64,000 bases of DNA from Arthrobacter sp. S41 (GTDB lineage Bacteria; Actinomycetota; Actinomycetes; Actinomycetales; Micrococcaceae), in contig NZ_SIHY01000001.1 in the NCBI RefSeq assembly GCF_004320535.1, positions 2,401,109-2,465,108 on the forward strand. Direction: 5' to 3'. Shown here one piece after another: positions 25,081 through 33,295 of this stretch. Under the pieces are notes generated by a model. The model saw only the letters and a list, made by a program, of their open reading frames with translations. It had not been told where the DNA came from and ran no database searches. How positions within the stretch are numbered: position 1 is the stretch's first letter; every line of letters starts with the position of its first letter. A program made the translations under genes and the position numbers.

Positions 25081-26508
25081 TCAGACCGTAGAAAATTCTA
25101 CTCGGTTCTGTCGTGCTTGATCGAAGAAGGCCAACTCATGTTCTGAAGATCGCACAAATGCCACCCTCATCCGCTCACGCAGAGCACCATCAGACTGCTT
25201 CCACGCCATGCGCACCATGTTGATGGCCTGCTCGGTAGCTAGGTCGAATTCTTCTGATGCGTAGGTGCTCAACCACTTTTCAAAGGGGTGTTGATCGTGA
25301 TTGGCTGCGGCTAGGCGCTTGCCAATGTCTTGATATAGCCAGTAGCAGGGGAGGATTGCGGCAATCAGTTCCCCGTAGCTTTGTTTGGACGCCGCCAGGT
25401 GGTTCACATAGTTCAGCGTGATCGCACTGGGGTTCGCGGTACCTTCAGCGAGGTAACTGCGATGCAGCTGCAATTCACCTTCCAAGATTGCACTGGCTGA
25501 GCTAGCCCAGAAGCGTTGCGCTTCGAGATCTGGGGCCAAGACACTGGCCTCGGCCAATACCTGAGCGTAACGCTGAAGGTAGAAGGCATCTTGGGACAGG
25601 TAGTACTCAAAGTCAGCTGAAGGCAGTGTGCCATCGGATAACTGGGTAATGAATTCCAACCCATCGATGGACCCGCGCAGTCCATCAATTTGCTGCCACC
25701 ACTCTTGCATGGGATCAGCTTCGCTGAAGAAGTCCACAAAGTGGTTCACCGGGCCATGCCCGCTACCCACAGTGAGTTGGTCGGCTGCGCCGATAGCGCG
25801 CACCAGATAAGCCTTGGACTTCTCAAGAGCCTGTATCCAGTCACCGTCTGTGGCGTAGATAGTGGCCAAGGCGCTGGAGAGGGTGCAGCCGGTGCCGTGG
25901 GTGTTTTTGGTCTGGTGTCTTGGACTGCTGAACTCGGCCAGCACTCCAGTGGAACTAACTAGCGCATCAGGGCAGAAGTCTCCAGCCAGGTGCCCGCCCT
26001 TGGCCAAAACCAGAACGTCGTGCTTGGCGGCCAGTCGCTGTGCCTGCTCTAGGACTTGTGGCCATTGTGTGGCAGCAGCCTCGCGTAGCAAGCTTGCGAG
26101 CTCGAGCAGGTTAGGGGTGATGACGCAGGCGCGGTCCAGCAGTGAATCGAGTGCCGACTCATCTTCTAGTAATCGGTCTCCGCTCGTGGCTACCATCACC
26201 GGATCTAGAACGACCGGTGCATCTACGGTATTCAGCCAACTACTGACCGCGCGGATTACTTCAGCATTGGCCAGCATGCCAATCTTGATGGCGTCAATCT
26301 GTATATCAGCGCTAATGGATTCCAACTGGGCTAGGACAAAGTCACCATCAATGGCTTGTACTGCGCTGACCCCTTGGGTGTTCTGCGCGGTTAATGCCGT
26401 AATCACGCACATGCCATAACCACCGTTAGCGGCAATGGCTTTTAGATCCGCCTGGATACCGGCACCACCGGAAGGATCAGAGCCGGCGATAGAGAGAATA
26501 TTTTTCAC
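25081..26508 (-). CDS. thiD: ThiD-TenA fusion: HMP(-P) kinase with C-terminal thiaminase II
   Basis: A 475-aa fusion protein. The N-terminal half is hydroxymethylpyrimidine phosphate kinase: ILSIAGSDPSGGAGIQADLKA and NTHGTGCTLSSALATIYA are its substrate and anion-hole motifs. From about residue 260 it is TenA, with LPCYWLYQDIGKRL containing the active-site Cys. The two activities together salvage HMP from degraded thiamin and phosphorylate it to HMP-PP. A TTG at 26523 would add five residues, but GTG 26508 overlaps the thiE stop (GTGA) and gives the standard N-terminus. Third gene of the thiM-thiE-thiD operon. Confidence 0.9.
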   Translation of the reverse strand: MKNILSIAGSDPSGGAGIQADLKAIAANGGYGMCVITALTAQNTQGVSAVQAIDGDFVLAQLESISADIQIDAIKIGMLANAEVIRAVSSWLNTVDAPVVLDPVMVATSGDRLLEDESALDSLLDRACVITPNLLELASLLREAAATQWPQVLEQAQRLAAKHDVLVLAKGGHLAGDFCPDALVSSTGVLAEFSSPRHQTKNTHGTGCTLSSALATIYATDGDWIQALEKSKAYLVRAIGAADQLTVGSGHGPVNHFVDFFSEADPMQEWWQQIDGLRGSIDGLEFITQLSDGTLPSADFEYYLSQDAFYLQRYAQVLAEASVLAPDLEAQRFWASSASAILEGELQLHRSYLAEGTANPSAITLNYVNHLAASKQSYGELIAAILPCYWLYQDIGKRLAAANHDQHPFEKWLSTYASEEFDLATEQAINMVRMAWKQSDGALRERMRVAFVRSSEHELAFFDQARQNRVEFSTV

Positions 26509-27146
26509 TGTGCCACCGTCCAAGCTGAAACGAGCAGCTCGCTGGCCGTTTGCGGATCCTCGGCATTACAGATGGCACGAACCACCGCTAGGCCCGACCC
26601 TCCGCCAGCGCGAATCGCAGCTGCGTCCTGAGCGGTAATGGCGCCGATGGCTACACACGGTAGTTCGGTCAAGGATGCTGCACGGATAAAACCGTCAAGA
26701 CCCAACGGGGTTGGGTGATCCTTTTTGGTAGGAGTGGCACGCACTGCACCAACACCCAGATAGTCGATGACCTCCGCGTCGAGACTCGCCTGGGCCAGTT
26801 GTTCATCGGTGGAAGCGCTCAAACCGATGATGCCTTCGCCGATAATCTCACGGGCAAGTCGCACCGGAATGTCTTTTTGCCCGATATGGATACCGTTGAC
26901 CGCAGCTCCGGCCGCGCGAGCAGCTAAGAACACGTCAATCCGGTCATTGATCAATAGTTTGGCTTTGCCTTTGGTTAGTTGGGCTGCAGCGCAGGACAGT
27001 TCAAAGAATTCGCGGGCAGTCTCATCTTTGGCCCGCAGCTGAATCCATTCGATGCCGCCGGCTACTGCTCCTTGGATAACTTCCAAGGTGGTGCGTGGAG
27101 TGCAGCTGGCGGTGTTGGCTACTAGGTAGGCGCCGATATTATCCAT
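26505..27146 (-). CDS. thiE: thiamine-phosphate synthase
   Basis: A 213-aa TIM-barrel enzyme that joins HMP-PP and thiazole phosphate to thiamin phosphate. Recognisable segments are WIQLRAKDETAREFFEL (pyrophosphate-binding Arg/Lys), LLINDRIDVFLAA, GIHIGQKDIPVRLAR, IGLSASTDEQL and YLGVGAVRATPTKKDH, the last close to the family GPIFPTxTK motif. It overlaps thiM by 8 nt and thiD by the GTGA junction. Length is normal. Confidence 0.92.
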   Translation of the reverse strand: MDNIGAYLVANTASCTPRTTLEVIQGAVAGGIEWIQLRAKDETAREFFELSCAAAQLTKGKAKLLINDRIDVFLAARAAGAAVNGIHIGQKDIPVRLAREIIGEGIIGLSASTDEQLAQASLDAEVIDYLGVGAVRATPTKKDHPTPLGLDGFIRAASLTELPCVAIGAITAQDAAAIRAGGGSGLAVVRAICNAEDPQTASELLVSAWTVAQ

Positions 27147-27933
27147 GGTTCAGTTCCTCGTACTTCAAAGTCTGTAATTCTTCAGGTTCCGTGGCGGCCA
27201 GCGCATCAAGGAACGCCACCGCAAAGCTTCCCGGTCCGGTGCTTGCGGCCAGTGCCTTTTCGGCGGCCAGACCGTAAAAACCGTGGGCGGCGATGGATGC
27301 TTCAAAGGGGTCCTCGTGCACCGCGAGCATTCCAGCGTTAAAGGCACCTAGCGCGCATCCGCCACCGGTGATTCTGGTCAGCCCGATACCGTTGGTGTGT
27401 ACCAGTACGGTACGGGTAGCGTCGATGATCGCATCGGCTTCGCCGGAGATAGCAACAACGCAGCCGTGTTCTTGCGCCAGTTCGCGTCCTGCATCGAGGG
27501 CAGCCTGCACGGTATCTGCCGCATCAACACCACGGCCACTGGAATCCTTGCCCGCCAAGGCGAGGATTTCCGAAGCGTTTCCACGGATCAAGGTGGGATG
27601 TTCTTGAACTATGCGTCGGGCGAAGTCGGTGCGTACCGACAGGGCGCCGACAGCCACAGGATCCAATACCCACGGGGTGCCTGCTGCGCTCGCCGAGAGC
27701 ACCGCTTCCTCCATGGCCACCATTTGCTCGGTGCTTGGCGTGCCTAGATTCACCAGCACTGCAGAAGCCAAGGCAGCAAACCCGCCAGCTTCGCCAGGCA
27801 GATTAGTCATGGCTGGTGAAGCGCCGGAAGCCAGTAGGACATTGGCGGTGAAATTGGTGACGACGGTATTCGTCAGGCAAAAAACTAAAGGGGAGTGTTG
27901 CCGGTATTTTTGGGCAACGGTAGGCAGAGTCAT
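27139..27933 (-). CDS. thiM: hydroxyethylthiazole kinase
   Basis: A 264-aa ribokinase-fold enzyme that phosphorylates 4-methyl-5-hydroxyethylthiazole for thiamin salvage. PLVFCLTNTVVTNFTANVLLASGASPAM at the N-terminus and GLTRITGGGCALGAFNAGM (catalytic Cys region) are typical. It is the first gene of the operon, and its ATG directly follows a TPP riboswitch. thiC and thiG are absent here, so this operon is for salvage rather than de novo synthesis. Confidence 0.93.
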   Translation of the reverse strand: MTLPTVAQKYRQHSPLVFCLTNTVVTNFTANVLLASGASPAMTNLPGEAGGFAALASAVLVNLGTPSTEQMVAMEEAVLSASAAGTPWVLDPVAVGALSVRTDFARRIVQEHPTLIRGNASEILALAGKDSSGRGVDAADTVQAALDAGRELAQEHGCVVAISGEADAIIDATRTVLVHTNGIGLTRITGGGCALGAFNAGMLAVHEDPFEASIAAHGFYGLAAEKALAASTGPGSFAVAFLDALAATEPEELQTLKYEELNHG

Positions 27934-28013
27934 GCGACATCCCTCCGCTAGCGTGAACTAGATCAGGTTCGACGGGTTTCATCTCAGTCGGCTTCTCCGA
28001 CACCCCGTGTCAC
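27934..28013 (-). ncRNA. TPP riboswitch (THI element) upstream of thiM
   Basis: Read leftward, the conserved THI-box pieces occur in order: ACACGGGGTG, CTGAGATGAAACCC, GAACCTGATCTAG and CTAGCGGAGGGA. P1 can form from GTGACA (28013-28008) with TGTCGC (27939-27934), P3 from GTCGG/CCGAC and P5 from CTAG/CTAG. The closing strand of P1 ends at the base before the thiM ATG, and the SD-like GGAGGG is part of the conserved 3' aptamer strand. TPP binding would therefore hide the SD directly, without a separate expression platform. Confidence 0.95.
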
Positions 28014-28054
28014 TGATCTAGAGCGTACGCAGTGGCAATGCCTAGAACAAATTC

Positions 28055-28420
28055 TTAACGTTCACGTCTCGCCACTAACGCTTTAAGTGTCGCCGCATCG
28101 ACATGTTGCGCTGCTGCTAGCTTCCAAAGGTGGTCTACGGCCGCCACCAGATCTTCATGCTCTTCGATGGGGGTAGCGCGTTCATTAACTATCGTGCCGG
28201 CCCTGCGTCTTGAAGAAATGAGCCCTTCGGCTTCCAGCTCTTTGTAGGCACGAGCGACTGTTCCGGCAGCTACCCCAAGATCTGTGGCCAACGCCCTGAC
28301 CGTGGGTAGCTTGCTACCTGCCACTAATTCGCCGAGGTTAATCAGCGACGCGATCTGTGAACGGATCTGCTCATAAGGAGCGGTAGCCGCCTCAAGATCT
28401 ACCGTGATCTGGGTGCTCAT
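28055..28420 (-). CDS. GntR-family regulator, YtrA subfamily
   Basis: A 121-aa small GntR regulator: an N-terminal winged HTH (PYEQIRSQIASLINLGELVAGSKLPTVRALATDLGVAAGTVARAYKELEAEGLI) and only a short C-terminal dimerisation tail of about 45 aa, as in YtrA-type proteins. The start overlaps the end of the upstream membrane-protein gene (ATGA), so the two are co-transcribed. The likely operator is the palindrome at 29961-29982 over the start of that gene, implying autoregulation. The signal is unknown; YtrA proteins often control membrane or ABC transport operons. Confidence 0.85.
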   Translation of the reverse strand: MSTQITVDLEAATAPYEQIRSQIASLINLGELVAGSKLPTVRALATDLGVAAGTVARAYKELEAEGLISSRRRAGTIVNERATPIEEHEDLVAAVDHLWKLAAAQHVDAATLKALVARRER

Positions 28421-29982
28421 GCGCGCACGCTCGTGGTCAGGCGCGCCTTCGGGCGATTGACCACGAGTAAGGCTGGGATGCAGAAGAGCCCAATGCCTAT
28501 GGCTAGCACCGCTGGCTCATCGGAAGAGACCAAGCCCGGCAAGAGGAAATACGCACTGCAGAGCACTCGTAAGGCTCGGAACTCCAAGATTTGCCGATAC
28601 CAGATTTCCTGTTCGTCCGTGAGGTCCCAGGGGACTGCGCAATGGCGGATCCACCAGAAGTAACCGGCCGCGGCTACCAACGTTCCCACGATTATTGCCG
28701 AGGTGACCCATGGCGAGAGTAGCTGTTGTGCCCCTGGGCTCAGTGTTTGTGGGGCGTAAAGCAAGATGCTCCCGCTGAGGATGAACAGCGCTGCAATCGT
28801 GTACACCCAAACCGGAAGATTTTGGCTCTTCGGTTCAGAAAGTGCCCCCAGCTTTGCTCGTGAATGTGCATAGAGCGCGAAGCCGGCAGAGATTACTAGG
28901 TACAGGACTACCGCCGCCGCTGACCATGGCAGCGCAAAGGAAGCGCCAACAGCACGGGCCCCGGCTTCACCGAATGGCTCTGGCGTTTGGTCAACGAGTT
29001 CACTGGCCGCAAGCCAGATAATCAACGTGGCGATAATCAAGAACGTATTCGCAAAATAGGAAACGGATAGCGTGTGGCTGCGCATCCGGGCGAAGGCGGT
29101 GCTAGGCAGGCTATTGGCCTCCGGTGCGGCATGCTTTGGAGCCCAGACGAATAGCACGAAGCCCAAAGCCAAGACGGCAAACATGGACACCTTGTTCCAC
29201 CCGGAACTCAGAACCGGATCGGCGTAGGTGATTGCGGCACCGATGATGTTGGTCAGCAGCCAACCACAATTTCGTAGCAACCGGTTGAGCCAAATTGAGC
29301 GTAGTTCTTGGTTTTGGGTTGCGGAGATCCCGGCTAAGGGCCTGCGTTTGAGGATGATTGCACTGATCACGGCAGTGGCCAGTAAAACCGCGAAAATACA
29401 CAGCGCAAACAGTGGAGCTACTTCAGCGCCTGAAATCCACCCGGATGTGCTGTCCCATGTAGGCGCAACTGCGTCTTCGAAGTCAGCCGCTGAGGATTCA
29501 GTACTTTTGCCTTCAGGGATGTGGCCGGCGACCCGGGATATCGGCCACAACATGCAACATGCAAAGATTGCCAGTGAGCCAACTAGGGCACCTAGCTTAC
29601 GTGGAAAGGGCGTGGTCAACGTGCGTGGTTCCAAAGATGCGACGCGAACTGAGCGCAGTTCTCCAGGCCAAGTAAACAACCCGATGACGTAGACCAAAGT
29701 CAGCCAACCGGCGGCACCCAGTGCAATGATGACGCGCGTTGTCGGTGACTCTGATGGTGCTTGAATGGACCAAACCCGAGATAGGTCGCCAGAAGTCGAG
29801 GCAAAAAACGCAATCAGGGCACACCAGAATGAATGTGATTGAGCCCTGAGTAACGCTGAGGATCCGCGGCGTGCAGCTACTGAGCGTAACCATAGGTAGA
29901 TTACTGATGACGCAATAGCTATCGATAAGGCGCTCGCCGAGATCTGATCCATAGGTTTTAATGTATCAAACACTTGATACAT
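28417..29982 (-). CDS. polytopic membrane protein paired with the YtrA-like regulator
   Basis: A 521-aa integral membrane protein with about twelve hydrophobic segments and no catalytic motif I recognise. It is not an ABC permease by any visible signature. A hydrophilic loop rich in Ser, Glu and Asp near residues 160-190 is probably extracytoplasmic. ATG 29982 has AAGGAG seven bases upstream. The start codon lies inside a 22-bp palindrome. Membrane proteins co-transcribed with small GntR regulators are common in Gram-positive bacteria; the substrate or role here is unknown. Confidence 0.7.
   Translation of the reverse strand: MYQVFDTLKPMDQISASALSIAIASSVIYLWLRSVAARRGSSALLRAQSHSFWCALIAFFASTSGDLSRVWSIQAPSESPTTRVIIALGAAGWLTLVYVIGLFTWPGELRSVRVASLEPRTLTTPFPRKLGALVGSLAIFACCMLWPISRVAGHIPEGKSTESSAADFEDAVAPTWDSTSGWISGAEVAPLFALCIFAVLLATAVISAIILKRRPLAGISATQNQELRSIWLNRLLRNCGWLLTNIIGAAITYADPVLSSGWNKVSMFAVLALGFVLFVWAPKHAAPEANSLPSTAFARMRSHTLSVSYFANTFLIIATLIIWLAASELVDQTPEPFGEAGARAVGASFALPWSAAAVVLYLVISAGFALYAHSRAKLGALSEPKSQNLPVWVYTIAALFILSGSILLYAPQTLSPGAQQLLSPWVTSAIIVGTLVAAAGYFWWIRHCAVPWDLTDEQEIWYRQILEFRALRVLCSAYFLLPGLVSSDEPAVLAIGIGLFCIPALLVVNRPKARLTTSVRA
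29961..29982. promoter_or_regulatory. palindromic operator covering the membrane-protein start codon
   Basis: ATGTATCAA and TTGATACAT form perfect 9-bp arms around ACAC. The right arm contains the start codon of the 521-aa gene on the minus strand. It is the only strong palindrome near the operon that encodes the YtrA-like regulator, making it the best candidate binding site. Confidence 0.65.
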
Positions 29983-30041
29983 AATGAATCTCCTTGAGAA
30001 TTAATCGGTAGAAAATCTGCCAAGTAACGTACGCTCAGATC

Positions 30042-31475
30042 ATGGGTCTGTTTACTTCCACTCCGTTGCCAGAACCGGTCGGCGATTCCGCTCCTCCGGT
30101 GGACGAGCATCCTTCACGTATCGCTTCGGTACTAAGTCATCTGCGCCGTTCAGCTGAGACTCGAATCACCCACCCGCGTCGCTTCCGAATCCAACAGCTA
30201 CGCGCGCTGGAGAAGATGCTTGAAGAGCATCTTGATGACTTCCTGCAGGCATTAAACGATGACCTGGGTAAGAGTGCCACCGAAGCCAAATTCGCTGAAG
30301 TTGATGTGGTGCGCGCAGAGATTGATTTTGCGCTGAGGCATCTGGCCGAATGGATGGACAGCACCACAGTTAAGGTGCCACTGGCGCTTCAGCCGGCAAT
30401 GGCCAAGATCGAGCCACGCCCCCTGGGTGTTGTCTTGATCGTTGGTGCCTGGAACTACCCATTGCAACTTGTGCTCGCACCCCTAGTGGCCGCCATTGCC
30501 GCAGGAAATGCGGCAGTTGTTAAACCCTCAGAGCTTGCTCCGGCCACTTCAGGTGCCCTAGCCAAATTCCTTCCGCTCTACCTCGATGAGCGAGTATTTG
30601 CTGTCATTGAGGGTGGAGTAGATACGGCTACGGAATTGCTGGTGGCACGCTGGGACCACATCTTCTACACCGGCGGTGAACGGGTTGCGAAGATCATCGC
30701 CATGGCAGCGGCTCAACATCTGACCCCAACCACTTTGGAACTGGGCGGCAAGTCCCCAGTGGTGGTGGATAATCACTCGCTGGCTACCGCCAAACGTTTG
30801 GTCTACGCCAAGTTCATGAACGCGGGACAGACCTGCGTTGCTCCGGACTACATCCTCTGCATCGGTGATGCTTCCGCCCTGGTTGGTCGCCTTGGCCAAG
30901 CCATCAACAGCTTCTACGGCAAAGAGCCGTTGACGCATCCTGACTTCGGACGCATCGCTAGCCGACAGCACTTTGACCGCTTGTTAGCGATGCTGGAACA
31001 GGGTGAGGTAGTGTTCGGCGGCGAGTACGACGAAGAGACTCTACGCATCGCACCGACCATCATGCGCAATGTGGATCTTGAAGCCACCGTGATGACCGAA
31101 GAAATCTTCGGTCCGATTCTTCCGGTGATTGAGGTGCAGAGCTTCGAAGAAGCGTTAGAGTTCATTGCCCGACGCCCGTCGCCACTGGCCGCATACCTGA
31201 TGAGCGAGAGTCCACGGTTGCAGTCGATCTTCTCGGATCGTGTGCGCGCTGGCTCCATTGTGCACAACGCTCCACTGACCCAAATGGTCATTCCAACTTT
31301 GCCATTTGGCGGGGTGGGAGCCAGCGGCATGGGTTCATATCATGGCAAGCACGGATTTGACCGGCTTTCACAAATGCGCCCGGAACTCAACAAAACCACG
31401 GTGGTGGATACGCTGAGCGCAATTTATCCTCCGTATTCGTGGGCTAAGCGAAAGATTATTGATCGCTTACTGTAG
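30042..31475 (+). CDS. NAD(P)-dependent aldehyde dehydrogenase (class 3/fatty aldehyde type)
   Basis: A 477-aa aldehyde dehydrogenase oxidising aldehydes to acids. LGVVLIVGAWNYPLQL is the NAD-binding region, TTLELGGKSPVVVD has the catalytic Glu, and KFMNAGQTCVAPDY the nucleophile Cys. The PHF/SPRL-type C-terminus with a hydrophobic, basic tail (YSWAKRKIIDRLL) resembles AlkH/ALDH3-type enzymes that act on medium and long-chain aldehydes, possibly membrane-associated. It is monocistronic, with no partner nearby that fixes the substrate. Confidence 0.88.
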   Translation: MGLFTSTPLPEPVGDSAPPVDEHPSRIASVLSHLRRSAETRITHPRRFRIQQLRALEKMLEEHLDDFLQALNDDLGKSATEAKFAEVDVVRAEIDFALRHLAEWMDSTTVKVPLALQPAMAKIEPRPLGVVLIVGAWNYPLQLVLAPLVAAIAAGNAAVVKPSELAPATSGALAKFLPLYLDERVFAVIEGGVDTATELLVARWDHIFYTGGERVAKIIAMAAAQHLTPTTLELGGKSPVVVDNHSLATAKRLVYAKFMNAGQTCVAPDYILCIGDASALVGRLGQAINSFYGKEPLTHPDFGRIASRQHFDRLLAMLEQGEVVFGGEYDEETLRIAPTIMRNVDLEATVMTEEIFGPILPVIEVQSFEEALEFIARRPSPLAAYLMSESPRLQSIFSDRVRAGSIVHNAPLTQMVIPTLPFGGVGASGMGSYHGKHGFDRLSQMRPELNKTTVVDTLSAIYPPYSWAKRKIIDRLL

Positions 31476-31555
31476 CGCGGTTCATAGCTTTGAGACTGGT
31501 CAGAGTGCTTGGATGGAAAGGTTGGATTTTTTCTAAGCATCAGGAGATGTAACGC

Positions 31556-33004
31556 ATGACTGAGCCCGCACCGTCCCAGGACGGCCTGAAGCGTGGCCTC
31601 AAAGCTCGCCACATGCAGATGATTGCTATCGGCGGCTCAATTGGTACCGGACTATTCGTCGCGTCCGGCGGCACCATCTCTGAGGCTGGTCCCGGCGGTG
31701 CACTGGTAGCCTACGCACTGATTGGCATCATGGTACTGCTGCTGATGCAGTCGCTTGGTGAGATGAGCGCGCGACTTCCGGTTGCAGGTTCATTCCAGAC
31801 CTACGCCACGGTCTTCGTCAACCGACACTTCGGCTTCGCGATTGGCTGGAACTACTGGTTCAACTGGGCCATCACCGTCGCCGCTGAGCTAGTCGCCGCG
31901 GGCATCGTGATGTCCTACTGGTTCCCAGATGCCCCAGGATGGATCTGGGCTGCTATCTTCCTGGTGTTGCTTACTGGACTCAATTCACTGTCAGCCAAGG
32001 CCTTCGGTGAAGGCGAGTACTGGCTTTCGGCCATCAAGGTCATCACCGTTATCGTCTTCCTGATTTGTGGCTTCGCCATGATCTTCGGCATCATCGGCGG
32101 AACCTCTCCTGGCTTCAGTAACTGGACCGACGGTGACGCCCCATTTGTTGGCGGCTGGCTCTCCATCGTCTCGGTATTCATGATCGCTGGATTCTCGTTC
32201 CAGGGTACTGAGCTAGTCGGTGTTGCTGCCGGTGAAGCAGAAAACCCTCAGCGCGATGTTCCGAAGGCCATCAAAACAATCTTCTGGCGCATCATGCTTT
32301 TCTACATCGGCGCCATCTTTGTTATCGGCATGCTGATCCCATACTTGGATCCGTCCCTGCTTTCTGCTGAAGCTTCGGATATCGCCACCTCGCCATTCAC
32401 CTTGGTCTTCCAGCGAGCTGGCATCGCCTTTGCTGCCGCCTTGATGAACGCAGTGATCCTCTCAGCTATTCTTTCGGCTGGTAACTCGGGCCTATATGCT
32501 TCAGCGCGCATGCTTTACTCCATGGCCAAAGATGGCAAAGCGCCAAAGATCTTTGCTCGTCTGAACAAGCGTGGCGTGCCTGTACCGGCCATGCTTTTGA
32601 CCGCTTCGGTAGGACTTTTCGGATTCTTGACGGCCATTATTGGTCAGGGCGAGGCGTACACCTGGCTACTAAACGTTTCGGGACTTTCCGGGTTTATCGC
32701 TTGGGTTGGTATTGCGGTGAGCCACTATCAATTCCGCAAGGCGTACCTGGCCAGCGGGCAGAGCTTGGCAGACCTTCCCTACAAGGCGCCACTGTTCCCC
32801 TTGGGTCCAATCCTCGCCTTTGTCATCCTGCTGGTTGTCATTGCCGGACAGAATTATCAGGCTGTTGTCGATGGCAACCTCTTGCAGATGGCATCAAGCT
32901 ACGTCGGTCTGCCGATCTTCCTCCTGCTGTGGCTGGGCCACTGGCTAATTACCCGGAAGCAGCCAGCTGAGGTCATTGACCCTTGGACAGCAAAGCTGAA
33001 CTAG
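31556..33004 (+). CDS. amino-acid permease, APC superfamily (AAT family)
   Basis: A 482-aa inner-membrane transporter with about twelve helices. KRGLKARHMQMIAIGGSIGTGLFVASGG is the N-terminal AAT-family signature with the substrate-binding GSIGTGLF helix break; FSFQGTELVGVAAGEAENP is another family landmark. It imports amino acids by proton symport. Similarity by eye is to the GabP/AroP/ProY/LysP group; the particular amino acid cannot be assigned. ATG 31556 follows CAGGAG at reasonable distance. A strong terminator follows. Confidence 0.9.
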   Translation: MTEPAPSQDGLKRGLKARHMQMIAIGGSIGTGLFVASGGTISEAGPGGALVAYALIGIMVLLLMQSLGEMSARLPVAGSFQTYATVFVNRHFGFAIGWNYWFNWAITVAAELVAAGIVMSYWFPDAPGWIWAAIFLVLLTGLNSLSAKAFGEGEYWLSAIKVITVIVFLICGFAMIFGIIGGTSPGFSNWTDGDAPFVGGWLSIVSVFMIAGFSFQGTELVGVAAGEAENPQRDVPKAIKTIFWRIMLFYIGAIFVIGMLIPYLDPSLLSAEASDIATSPFTLVFQRAGIAFAAALMNAVILSAILSAGNSGLYASARMLYSMAKDGKAPKIFARLNKRGVPVPAMLLTASVGLFGFLTAIIGQGEAYTWLLNVSGLSGFIAWVGIAVSHYQFRKAYLASGQSLADLPYKAPLFPLGPILAFVILLVVIAGQNYQAVVDGNLLQMASSYVGLPIFLLLWLGHWLITRKQPAEVIDPWTAKLN

Positions 33005-33020
33005 CGTTTCTTTAAACCTA

Positions 33021-33065
33021 CAAAGCCGACAGAACCCACGTTGACCGTGGGTGCTGTCGGCTTTG
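33021..33065 (+). terminator. terminator of the amino-acid permease gene
   Basis: CAAAGCCGACAG (33021-33032) pairs with CTGTCGGCTTTG (33054-33065), with an inner CCCAC/GTGGG stem, followed by TTGTTGTG. A second hairpin (33234) terminates the convergent pgm gene. Confidence 0.88.
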
Positions 33066-33233
33066 TTGTGTCCGGCCTCGCCGATCATGCGGGCGGAACC
33101 AACCGAGGTGCTGCGGATTGCTGAGAAGCGCCACCTAGATGGCCAGTGCGTTTTAGGGTTCACTGCTCAGATGGTGAAGCCGTACTACTGGCGCTGTCTC
33201 ACCGTTCTAATGATCAATCACCCCAAACTAGCA

Positions 33234-33272
33234 GTGGCCCGGTCGCATCGGAATTCTCCGCGACCGGGCCAC
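33234..33272. terminator. terminator downstream of pgm
   Basis: GTGGCCCGGTCGC (33234-33246) pairs perfectly with GCGACCGGGCCAC (33260-33272), a 13-bp stem with a 13-nt loop. It lies 24 bp past the pgm stop. The 168 bp between this and the hairpin ending at 33065 hold no gene I can support. Confidence 0.8.
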
Positions 33273-33295
33273 CACTAGGGTAACTACTCTTTGGT

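Noticed and set aside
33087..33278. 63-codon ORF between the two terminators downstream of the amino-acid permease and pgm genes
   Set aside because: No SD, no recognisable domain, and its 3' end runs through the pgm terminator hairpin. Probably chance.
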